Below are positions 55,530 through 64,000 of a stretch of DNA of 64,000 nt, one piece after another; the first letter of the stretch is position 1, and every line of letters starts with the position of its first letter. Location of the stretch: assembly GCF_018860855.1 (NCBI RefSeq), contig NZ_JAHKQE010000028.1:1-64000 (forward strand). Reading direction: 5' to 3'. The translations under genes were made by a program, and so were the position numbers. Source of the DNA: Amphritea atlantica. GTDB taxonomy: Bacteria > Pseudomonadota > Gammaproteobacteria > Pseudomonadales > Balneatricaceae. The notes below the pieces were generated by a model that worked only from the letters and a program-made list of their open reading frames with translations, was not told the DNA's origin and made no database searches.

Positions 55530-55591
55530 GGGGACGGCCCAACAGGCCAGTTGGACAGGACGTGGTGCATCCTGTTCTTCCAAAGTACCCC
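55530..55591 (+). promoter_or_regulatory. structured RNA leader of sucA (candidate cis-regulator)
   Basis: Nested pairings fill 62 bases: outer GGGGAC (55530-55535) with GTACCCC (55585-55591), an inner GGCC-CAACA-GGCC hairpin (55536-55548), and a second arm TTGGACAGGA (55551-55560) pairing with TCCTG (55570-55574) and TCCAA (55579-55583). The result is a three-way junction ending 19 bases before the sucA start. Upstream of sucA, other proteobacteria carry the sucA and sucA-II RNA motifs; I cannot tell if this is the same motif. Confidence 0.55.
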
Positions 55592-55610
55592 TGAGCCAGG
55601 GTGATCAAGA

Positions 55611-58442
55611 ATGCAAGAAGGCATAATGGAGCTGATGTGGAAGAATGCCCATCTATACGGTGGCAACCTATCTTACATTGAGCAGCTATATGAATCCTAT
55701 CTGATGGACCCCAACGCGATTCCTCAGGAATGGCGTGAAGAATTTGATCGACTACCCAAAGTCGGCGACAACCTGACCCAGGATGTTCCACATTCTCCGG
55801 TTCGGGATCATTTCCTCTATTTGGCCCAACATCAGCGTCATGCCGCAACTGCCAATGGCAGCGGTAATAGCTCTGATCATGAGCAAAAGCAGATCCGTGT
55901 GTTACGGATGATTAATGCTTACCGGGTACGTGGTCATCAGGCAGCGGATATTGATCCGTTGGACCTGAGTAAACGTGAGCCGGTGCCGGATCTCGATCCG
56001 CGTTTTCATGAGCTGTCTGAAGCTGATTTCGATACGACCTTCCAAACAGGTTCACTGTTTTTTGGTGGTGAAGAAGCGACGCTTAAAGAGATCCTTGATG
56101 ATCTTAAGAAAACCTACTGTACAACAGTGGGTGCTGAGTATATGCATATCGTTGATACTCAGGAAAAACGTTGGATTCAGTCCCGCTTAGAACCTGTTCG
56201 CTCTCATCCATCTGTCGATGCCGATAGAAAGATGATGGTGCTTGAACGTCTGACAGCTGCCGAAGGTTTAGAGAAATATTTAGGTTCTCGCTTTGCGGGG
56301 GCTAAACGTTTCGGTCTTGAAGGCGGTGAATCACTGATTGTTTCACTGAATACATTGATTCAACGTGCTGGAAAGCAGGGTGCCCGTGAAGTTGTGATCG
56401 GCATGGCTCACCGTGGACGTTTGAATACCTTGGTGAATATTTTCGGTAAGAGTCCTACTGAACTGTTTGGTGAGTTTGAAGGCAAGAAAACGCTGGAAAC
56501 GTCAGGTGATGTTAAATACCACCAAGGTTTCTCGTCGAATGTGATGACCGGTGGTGGTGAAGTTCACCTCGCGATGGCGTTTAACCCATCCCACTTGGAA
56601 ATTTCTTCACCAGTTGTTGAAGGCTCTGTGCGTGCCCGTCAAGATCGTCGTGAAGATGCGGTCGGTACGACGGTTGTCCCTGTGAATATTCACGGTGACC
56701 AAGCGTTTGCGGGTCAAGGCGTGGTGATGGAGACGTTCCAGATGTCTCAGACCCGTGCTTATAAGACCGGTGGTACCATTCACATTGTTGTGAATAACCA
56801 AGTTGGTTTTACCACCAACAAGCAGGAAGACTCCCGTTCAACTGAATACTGTACCGATATCGCTAAGATGGTTCAGGCGCCAATCTTCCATGTGAATGGT
56901 GATGACCCTGAAGCCGTACGTTTTGTTACGCAGTTGGCGGTTGATTATCGTACTGAATTTAAGAAAGACGTAGTTATTGATTTGGTTTGCTACCGTCGTC
57001 GTGGTCATAACGAAGCGGATGAGCCGTCAGGCACGCAGCCATTGATGTACAAACAGATCAAAGTACAGAAGTCCACCCGTGAGCTCTATGCACAGCAATT
57101 GATATCTGAAGGGCTGCTTTCCGCCGAACAGAGCAAGCAGCTGGAACTGGACTACCGTAAGGATCTCGAAGAGGGCAAGCATGTAACGCATTCGTTAGTG
57201 CTCGAACCTAACCAAGAGCTGTTTGTAGACTGGACACCTTACCTAGGTCACCAGTGGTCATTTGATTGCGATACCCGCGTCGATAGCAAGTTGCTGCAAG
57301 AGCTGGGTACTAAAATCTGTGAAGTGCCTGAAGGCTTCCAGGTGCAGCGTCAAGTGCAAAAAATCTACGATGACCGTAAACGTATGGCCGTCGGTGCAAT
57401 GCAATTGAATTGGGGTATGGCTGAATCACTGGCTTATGCCACTATTTTGGCTGAAGGTTTCCCTGTTCGTTTGACTGGTCAAGATGTGGGACGTGGTACG
57501 TTCTCACACCGTCACGCGGTATTGCATGATCAGCGTAATGGTGATGTCTATGAGCCATTGAAAAATATTGCGGCTGATCAGCCTGTATTAACCCTGCATG
57601 ACTCTTTCCTCTCTGAGGAAGCGGTATTGGCCTTTGAGTATGGCTACTCAACTACCATGCCGAATGCGTTGGTTATTTGGGAAGCTCAATTTGGTGATTT
57701 TGCTAACGGTGCACAGGTTGTTATCGATCAGTTTATTACCAGTGGTGAGCACAAGTGGGCACGCTTATGTGGTTTGACTATGCTGTTGCCACATGGCTTT
57801 GAAGGGCAGGGGCCTGAGCATTCTTCAGCGCGTCTGGAGCGTTTCCTGCAATTGTCTGCAGAACACAATATTCAAGTGTGTGTTCCAACGACTCCTGCGC
57901 AGATGTTCCATCTGCTGCGTCGTCAGATTGTTCGCCCACTGCGTAAGCCGTTGGTGGTCATGACGCCGAAGAGTCTGTTGCGTCACAAGCAGGCCGTTTC
58001 AAGTCTGGAAGATCTGTCCGAAGGGGCTTTCTATCCCGTTATTGCTGAAACCGATACCTTGGATCCTAAGAAAGTTAAACGTCTTGTGCTGTGTAGCGGT
58101 AAGGTCTACTACGATCTGTATAATCGCCGCGCTGAACTAGAGAAGGATGATGTTGCGATTATTCGTATTGAGCAACTGTATCCGTTCCCTGAAGATCAAA
58201 TGTTTGATGCGATCAAAGATTACACGAACCTTGAGTCTGCTGTTTGGTGTCAAGAAGAGCCAATGAACCAAGGTGCTTGGTATTGTTCGCAGCATCATAT
58301 GCGCCATGCACTGGCTCGTCACAATGACAAGATTCATATGGAAGGTGTGGGTCGTCCACATGCCGCAGCTCCTGCCGTAGGTTACATTTCTGTACACCTT
58401 GAACAGCAGGAAAAACTGGTTAATGAAGCAATCAATGGCTAA
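55611..58442 (+). CDS. sucA: 2-oxoglutarate dehydrogenase E1 component
   Basis: 943 residues. Thiamine diphosphate-dependent decarboxylase that begins the 2-oxoglutarate dehydrogenase reaction. The N-terminal E2-binding helix (MELMWKNAHLYGGNLSYIEQLYESYL) fits other SucA proteins and supports the first ATG. GMAHRGRLNTLVNIFGK, HVNGDDPEAVRFVTQLA and the thiamine-binding RRRGHNEADEPSGTQPLMY follow, then QDVGRGTFSHRHAVLHDQ in the second half. Confidence 0.97.
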   Translation: MQEGIMELMWKNAHLYGGNLSYIEQLYESYLMDPNAIPQEWREEFDRLPKVGDNLTQDVPHSPVRDHFLYLAQHQRHAATANGSGNSSDHEQKQIRVLRMINAYRVRGHQAADIDPLDLSKREPVPDLDPRFHELSEADFDTTFQTGSLFFGGEEATLKEILDDLKKTYCTTVGAEYMHIVDTQEKRWIQSRLEPVRSHPSVDADRKMMVLERLTAAEGLEKYLGSRFAGAKRFGLEGGESLIVSLNTLIQRAGKQGAREVVIGMAHRGRLNTLVNIFGKSPTELFGEFEGKKTLETSGDVKYHQGFSSNVMTGGGEVHLAMAFNPSHLEISSPVVEGSVRARQDRREDAVGTTVVPVNIHGDQAFAGQGVVMETFQMSQTRAYKTGGTIHIVVNNQVGFTTNKQEDSRSTEYCTDIAKMVQAPIFHVNGDDPEAVRFVTQLAVDYRTEFKKDVVIDLVCYRRRGHNEADEPSGTQPLMYKQIKVQKSTRELYAQQLISEGLLSAEQSKQLELDYRKDLEEGKHVTHSLVLEPNQELFVDWTPYLGHQWSFDCDTRVDSKLLQELGTKICEVPEGFQVQRQVQKIYDDRKRMAVGAMQLNWGMAESLAYATILAEGFPVRLTGQDVGRGTFSHRHAVLHDQRNGDVYEPLKNIAADQPVLTLHDSFLSEEAVLAFEYGYSTTMPNALVIWEAQFGDFANGAQVVIDQFITSGEHKWARLCGLTMLLPHGFEGQGPEHSSARLERFLQLSAEHNIQVCVPTTPAQMFHLLRRQIVRPLRKPLVVMTPKSLLRHKQAVSSLEDLSEGAFYPVIAETDTLDPKKVKRLVLCSGKVYYDLYNRRAELEKDDVAIIRIEQLYPFPEDQMFDAIKDYTNLESAVWCQEEPMNQGAWYCSQHHMRHALARHNDKIHMEGVGRPHAAAPAVGYISVHLEQQEKLVNEAING

Positions 58443-58491
58443 CAGGCCAGAATAAAAAAGCCTGTTATGTAGCACTGAGAAAGGAAAAGAC

Positions 58492-59715
58492 ATGTCAATC
58501 GAAATCAAAACGCCGACCTTCCCTGAATCCGTAGCCGACGGTACTGTAGCGACCTGGCACAAACAGCCCGGTGAGGCTTGTGCCACCGATGAGCTAATCG
58601 TTGATATTGAAACTGATAAAGTGGTATTGGAAGTAGTAGCGCCGACTGATGGTGTGATCAAAGAGATCATCAAAGGTGAAGGCGATACTGTACTGAGTGA
58701 AGAAGTGCTGGCTATTTTTGAAGCCGGCGCAGCAGCGTCTGCAGCTCCCGCGGCCTCTGCTCCAGCTGAAGCATCTGCAACATCTGCAGCCGCTGAAGCT
58801 TCTGGTCCAACAGATGCTGAAAAAGTAGGTCCAGCAGCACGTAAGCTGATTGAAGAAAATGGTCTGGATGCTAACAAGATCCCGGGTACTGGCAAGAATG
58901 GCGGTATCACTAAGGAAGATGTAGTTAACTTCCTGAAAAACAAACCAGCTGCAGCACCCGCTGCACCGGTTAAAGTTGATAATGCAGCGGCACTGAATAT
59001 TGTTAGTGGTGAGCGTATCGAGAAGCGTGTACCAATGACGCGTCTGCGGGCCACTATCGCTAAGCGTTTGGTTGAAGCGCAACAAACTGCGGCCATGCTG
59101 ACAACTTATAACGAAGTTAACATGAAGCCGATCATGGAACTGCGTAAGCAGTACAAAGATCTGTTCGAGAAGACCCATAACGGTACTCGTTTAGGCTTTA
59201 TGTCTTTCTTCGTTAAAGCAGCGACTGAAGCGCTGAAGCGTTTCCCTGCGGTTAACGCTTCTATCGATGGTAACGACATGGTTTATCATGGTTATCAGGA
59301 TATCGGTGTTGCAGTATCGACAGAGCGTGGCCTGATGGTGCCTGTTCTGCGTGATACAGATGGTATGACGTTAGCCGATGTTGAATCGACTATTGCTGAT
59401 TTTGGTAAGCGCGGTCGTGAGGGCAAGTTGGGTCTTGATGATATGCAGGGCGGTACATTCACCATTACTAATGGTGGTGTGTTCGGTTCTCTGATGTCGA
59501 CGCCTATTCTGAATCCACCACAAACTGCCATCATGGGTATGCACAAAATCCAAGATCGCCCAATGGCGGTTAATGGACAGGTTGAAATTCTGCCTATGAT
59601 GTATCTGGCGCTCTCTTATGACCATCGTATGATTGATGGTAAGGAAGCGGTACAATTTCTCGTGACTATTAAAGACCTTCTGGAAGATCCTGCACGTATG
59701 TTGTTGGAAATTTAA
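58492..59715 (+). CDS. sucB: dihydrolipoyllysine succinyltransferase (E2)
   Basis: 407 residues. One lipoyl domain with the lipoylated lysine K43 ([11 protein letters not shown]), an alanine-proline linker (about 83-108), the E1/E3-binding domain ([32 protein letters not shown]) and the catalytic domain ending in [22 protein letters not shown] upstream at 4-8 bases supports the start. It follows sucA by 49 bases in the same operon. Confidence 0.97.
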   Translation: MSIEIKTPTFPESVADGTVATWHKQPGEACATDELIVDIETDKVVLEVVAPTDGVIKEIIKGEGDTVLSEEVLAIFEAGAAASAAPAASAPAEASATSAAAEASGPTDAEKVGPAARKLIEENGLDANKIPGTGKNGGITKEDVVNFLKNKPAAAPAAPVKVDNAAALNIVSGERIEKRVPMTRLRATIAKRLVEAQQTAAMLTTYNEVNMKPIMELRKQYKDLFEKTHNGTRLGFMSFFVKAATEALKRFPAVNASIDGNDMVYHGYQDIGVAVSTERGLMVPVLRDTDGMTLADVESTIADFGKRGREGKLGLDDMQGGTFTITNGGVFGSLMSTPILNPPQTAIMGMHKIQDRPMAVNGQVEILPMMYLALSYDHRMIDGKEAVQFLVTIKDLLEDPARMLLEI

Positions 59716-59720
59716 TCTAG

Positions 59721-61190
<1,470 letters not shown>

Positions 61191-61216
61191 TCACTGTACA
61201 ATAAGATTTTAAATTT

Positions 61217-61314
61217 CGGCCGGGTTCTTCCCGGCCGATTATTGTGGCAGATGGTTTTTTTATCATCTAAAGCAATTGGGCTGCGAAAGGATACACTCTC
61301 CTATCTTTTTGCAG
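61217..61314 (+). promoter_or_regulatory. series of hairpins in the lpdA-sucC spacer (candidate sucC leader RNA)
   Basis: Three hairpins in 100 bases: CGGCCGGG with CCCGGCCG at 61217-61237 around a five-base loop; AGATG with CATCT around a T-rich loop near 61250-61268; and the twelve-pair stem CTGCGAAAGGAT (61281-61292) with ATCTTTTTGCAG (61303-61314), including two wobble pairs. The first lacks a T run and is not a terminator. The last ends 38 bases before the sucC start. A sucC leader RNA motif is known from other gammaproteobacteria; identity with it is not shown here. Confidence 0.5.
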
Positions 61315-61352
61315 GTTCCTAGATAAGTGTGAAATAGACGACGGATTAGAGC

Positions 61353-62519
61353 ATGAATCTTCATGAGTACCAAGGTAAACAGCTGTTTGCCGAATATGGT
61401 CTGCCGGTTTCAAAAGGAATCGCGGTAGATACTCCAGAAGCTGCTGCGGCGGCTGCTGAGAAAATTGGCGGTGATAAGTGGGTAGTTAAAACGCAGGTTC
61501 ACGCAGGTGGCCGCGGTAAGGCTGGCGGCGTAAAGCTGATCAACTCTCCTGCTGAAGCAAAAGAATTTGCTGCCAACTGGCTGGGTAAAAACCTAGTAAC
61601 CTACCAAACTGACGCTAATGGTCAGCCCGTTTCCAAAATTCTGGTTGAAGACTGCACTGATATTGCTAATGAGCTATATCTGGGTGCAGTTGTTGATCGT
61701 TCATCTCGTCGTATTGTCTTCATGGCCTCTACTGAAGGTGGTGTTGAGATCGAGAAGGTTGCGGAAGAAACGCCAGATAAAATTCTGAAAGCAACGATTG
61801 ATCCCGTTACCGGTGCACAGCCATATCAGGCGCGTGAACTGGCATTCAAACTGGGTCTTGAAGGCGTTCAGATTAAGCAGTTTACTCAGATTTTCCTGGG
61901 TCTGGCTAAGATGTTCAAAGAGAAAGATCTGGCTCTGCTTGAAATCAACCCGCTGGTTATTACTACCGAAGGCAACCTGCACTGCTTGGATGCTAAAGTA
62001 GCGATCGATGGTAACTCTGTTTACCGTCATAAAGATCTGCAAGCGATGCAAGATCCTTCACAAGAAGACGAGCGTGAAGCACGCGCGGCTCAGTGGGAGC
62101 TTAACTATGTAGCGCTGGATGGTACCATCGGTTGCATGGTTAACGGTGCAGGCCTGGCAATGGGTACGATGGATATCGTTTCGTTGTTCGGCGGCTTCCC
62201 AGCTAACTTCCTGGACGTTGGTGGCGGCGCAACTAAAGAGCGTGTTACCGAGGCTTTCAAAATTATCCTTGAAGACTCTAAGGTTAAAGCCGTTCTGGTT
62301 AACATCTTTGGTGGTATCGTACGTTGCGATCTAATTGCTGAAGGTATTATCGGTGCAGTTAAGGAAGTAGGCGTAAAAGTACCAGTTGTTGTACGTCTGG
62401 AAGGTAACAATGCAGAGCTTGGTTCTAAGCTGCTGTCTGAGTCTGGTCTGGCTATCATTGCCGCGACTAGCCTGACAGATGCTGCAGAGCAAGCCGTTAA
62501 AGCAGCGGAGGGTAAATAA
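61353..62519 (+). CDS. sucC: succinyl-CoA synthetase beta subunit
   Basis: 388 residues. ATP-grasp subunit that, with SucD, makes succinate and nucleoside triphosphate from succinyl-CoA. [19 protein letters not shown] at the N-terminus, [18 protein letters not shown] for nucleotide binding, and [16 protein letters not shown] in the C-terminal half, with LEGNNAELG near the end. Its stop is two bases before the sucD start. Confidence 0.98.
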   Translation: MNLHEYQGKQLFAEYGLPVSKGIAVDTPEAAAAAAEKIGGDKWVVKTQVHAGGRGKAGGVKLINSPAEAKEFAANWLGKNLVTYQTDANGQPVSKILVEDCTDIANELYLGAVVDRSSRRIVFMASTEGGVEIEKVAEETPDKILKATIDPVTGAQPYQARELAFKLGLEGVQIKQFTQIFLGLAKMFKEKDLALLEINPLVITTEGNLHCLDAKVAIDGNSVYRHKDLQAMQDPSQEDEREARAAQWELNYVALDGTIGCMVNGAGLAMGTMDIVSLFGGFPANFLDVGGGATKERVTEAFKIILEDSKVKAVLVNIFGGIVRCDLIAEGIIGAVKEVGVKVPVVVRLEGNNAELGSKLLSESGLAIIAATSLTDAAEQAVKAAEGK

Positions 62520-62521
62520 CA

Positions 62522-63397
62522 ATGTCCGTTCTGATTAATAAAGACACCAAAGTAATCTGTCAGGGTTTCACTGGTGGTCAGGGTACCTTCCACTCTGAAC
62601 AAGCGATTGCTTACGGTACTAAAATGGTCGGTGGTGTTACACCGGGTAAAGGCGGTACTGAGCATTTAGGTCTGCCTGTATTTAATACAGTCGCTGAAGC
62701 GGTTGAAGTGACAGGTGCTGAAGCATCGGTTATCTACGTACCGGCTCCTTTCTGTAAGGATTCTATCCTTGAAGCGGCTAATAGCGGCATCAAACTGATC
62801 GTTTGTATCACTGAGCACATCCCGGTTCTTGATATGCTGGAATGTAAAGTGGTATGTGACAATCTAGGTGTTCGTCTGATCGGACCAAACTGCCCGGGTG
62901 TTATCACTCCGGGAGAGTGTAAGATTGGTATCATGCCAGGCCATATTCATCTGCCAGGTAAGGTCGGTATCGTTTCACGTTCCGGTACCCTGACTTATGA
63001 AGCCGTTAAGCAGACTACAGATGCTGGTTTCGGTCAGTCTACCTGTGTCGGTATTGGTGGTGACCCAATTCCAGGTTCTAACTTCATCGATATTCTGGAA
63101 CTGTTCCAGAACGATCCACAGACTGAAGCGATCGTTATGATCGGTGAGATCGGTGGTTCTGCTGAAGAAGAAGCGGCAGCTTACATCAAAGCTAACGTAA
63201 CTAAGCCTGTTGTGTCTTACATCGCTGGTGTTACTGCACCTGCTGGTAAGCGTATGGGTCATGCGGGCGCGATCATCTCTGGTGGTAAAGGTACAGCAGA
63301 CGAGAAGTTTGCTGCTCTGGAAGCGGCTGGTGTTAAAACTGTTCGTTCCCTCGCTCAGATCGCTGACGGTCTGCGTGAAGTAACTGGTTGGAAATAA
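62522..63397 (+). CDS. sucD: succinyl-CoA synthetase alpha subunit
   Basis: 291 residues. CoA-binding Rossmann motif [18 protein letters not shown] at 16-33, [20 protein letters not shown] in the middle, and the phosphorylated histidine in [23 protein letters not shown] in the last codons of sucC serves as its ribosome site. The operon ends with a strong terminator 62 bases downstream. Confidence 0.98.
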   Translation: MSVLINKDTKVICQGFTGGQGTFHSEQAIAYGTKMVGGVTPGKGGTEHLGLPVFNTVAEAVEVTGAEASVIYVPAPFCKDSILEAANSGIKLIVCITEHIPVLDMLECKVVCDNLGVRLIGPNCPGVITPGECKIGIMPGHIHLPGKVGIVSRSGTLTYEAVKQTTDAGFGQSTCVGIGGDPIPGSNFIDILELFQNDPQTEAIVMIGEIGGSAEEEAAAYIKANVTKPVVSYIAGVTAPAGKRMGHAGAIISGGKGTADEKFAALEAAGVKTVRSLAQIADGLREVTGWK

Positions 63398-63458
63398 TCG
63401 CACTGCGATTTTCTAGTCGCTATGAGTGATGCGTTACTTGTTAATGACTAGATGTTAG

Positions 63459-63484
63459 AAAAACCGCCTATCGGCGGTTTTTTT
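63459..63484 (+). terminator. terminator after sucCD
   Basis: AAAAACCGCC and GGCGGTTTTT arms around TATC, ending in seven T. Confidence 0.93.
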
Positions 63485-63550
63485 GTGCCTGTTGATTGCG
63501 TTTGATTCTTATCTGCAGGTATTCTGGTTTGATCTATTAAAGGAGTTGTT

Positions 63551-63829
63551 ATGAGTTTGTTTTCTACTATCAAATCACTTTTTGGTTCGGCGGAGCAAAA
63601 GCCGGAAGTGCCGCAGGAATTGCCATCAGAAGAGTATCAAGGGTTCACGATTACACCGGCACCTGTGCATGAAGATGGCGGTTATCGTGTCAATGGGCTA
63701 ATCACTAAGGGGGAGCAGAGCCATCGGTTTATTCGGGCTGATATGCTGCCCTCCAGTGAAAGTTGTGCAGCCGAAGTGATTCGTAAAGCCAAGCAGATGA
63801 TTGATCAACAAGGTGATGGGTTGTTCTAA
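63551..63829 (+). CDS. HlyU-family protein
   Basis: 92 residues with the HlyU-type (PF10115) block EEYQGFTITPAPVHEDGGYRVNGLITK and HRFIRADMLPSSESCAAEVIRKAKQMIDQQG. The family is named after a Vibrio haemolysin regulator, but most members are short proteins of unknown role with no evident DNA-binding helix-turn-helix. AAAGGAG at 6 bases supports the start. It is followed after four bases by the MOSC gene. Confidence 0.88.
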   Translation: MSLFSTIKSLFGSAEQKPEVPQELPSEEYQGFTITPAPVHEDGGYRVNGLITKGEQSHRFIRADMLPSSESCAAEVIRKAKQMIDQQGDGLF

Positions 63830-63833
63830 CACG

Positions 63834-64000
63834 ATGACTCAAAAGCAGCTGTTTGCCCGTTATGGTAAAGATCTTAAGCCTGGTCGGCTTGAGTGGATCG
63901 GCTTACGACCCGGGCGTAAACAAGCGATGTGGGTGGTTGATGAGGCGCAAGCGCTCGCGGGTTTGGGCCTTGAGGGTGATCATCGGTGTGCTAAAACACC
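63834..64000 (+). CDS. MOSC-domain protein (5' part, runs off the window)
   Basis: 55 codons from the ATG at 63834, open to the window end. The frame reads MTQKQLFARYGKD then LEWIGLRPGRKQAMW and LEGDHRCAK; the last is the opening of the MOSC beta barrel (GLEGDRH-type motif) shared with molybdenum cofactor sulfurases and the YiiM family. It starts four bases after the HlyU-family stop and is probably in the same transcript. The catalytic cysteine lies outside the window. Confidence 0.75.
   Translation, partial: MTQKQLFARYGKDLKPGRLEWIGLRPGRKQAMWVVDEAQALAGLGLEGDHRCAKT

Noticed and set aside
55374-55848. Minus-strand frames in the sucA leader and start of sucA
   Set aside because: They lie antisense to the structured leader and sucA and show no domain or ribosome site; they are shadows.
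58137-59178. Long minus-strand frames across sucA, sucB
   Set aside because: They are antisense to highly conserved genes with the expected codon pattern on the plus strand and show no domain of their own.

Overview
The window reads as chromosomal DNA of an aerobic marine gammaproteobacterium, most likely of the Oceanospirillales type (Amphritea, Neptunomonas or Marinobacterium-like). That placement is an inference from gene content: rmf, rlmKL, a HopJ-family gene, TIGR01777, LexA-controlled dinB, sdhCDAB-sucAB-lpd-sucCD next to gltA, and a complete liuRABCDE leucine/isovalerate operon. There are no insertion sequences, phage genes, tRNA, rRNA or CRISPR. Gene density is high and most genes are core metabolism.

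Layout. 1-4.3 kb: tail of an envelope-type protein (start outside the window), then a minus-strand group of an OlsF-like bifunctional acyltransferase, a VWA protein and a membrane-anchored J-domain protein. 4.3-9.2 kb: a winged-helix protein, dinB behind a LexA box, a CMP/dCMP-type deaminase, a SulP anion transporter and a TauE/SafE-type exporter. 9.2-9.75 kb: a six-copy 56-bp tandem repeat and a minus-strand intergenic RNA rich in GGA motifs displayed in hairpin loops, which I read as an unannotated CsrB/RsmY/RsmZ-type regulatory RNA. 9.9-13.6 kb (minus): hopJ, panE, rhlE and a methyltransferase.

13.7-28.6 kb is a catabolic island. On the minus strand liuR-liuA-liuB-liuC-liuD-liuE convert isovaleryl-CoA to acetoacetate and acetyl-CoA, with a LiuR-type palindrome in the liuR promoter, followed by an AhpD-like protein and a medium-chain-type acyl-CoA synthetase. 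Divergently, a HAAT/Liv ABC transporter (two ATPases, binding protein, two permeases) is followed by a thiolase, so uptake, activation, oxidation and thiolysis lie together.

30-44 kb: small membrane and secreted proteins, then a tightly overlapping operon of BPSS1780-type membrane protein, RDD, SpoIIM-like, DUF4129, DUF4350, MoxR ATPase and DUF58, with a BatD-like gene nearby. This is a Bat/MoxR envelope module of undefined biochemical role. Interspersed are an EamA transporter, riboflavin synthase and a TIGR01777 epimerase. 44-50 kb: DUF2835, pyrD, rmf, rlmKL and an ammonium transporter with a sigma-54-type promoter.

50-63.4 kb: the TCA block, gltA divergent from sdhCDAB, then sucAB-lpd and sucCD. 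The sdhC, sucA and sucC leaders each contain clear RNA hairpins. The window closes with a HlyU-family protein and the start of a MOSC-domain gene. Start codons were chosen from Shine-Dalgarno spacing and family alignment from memory. No database search was possible.
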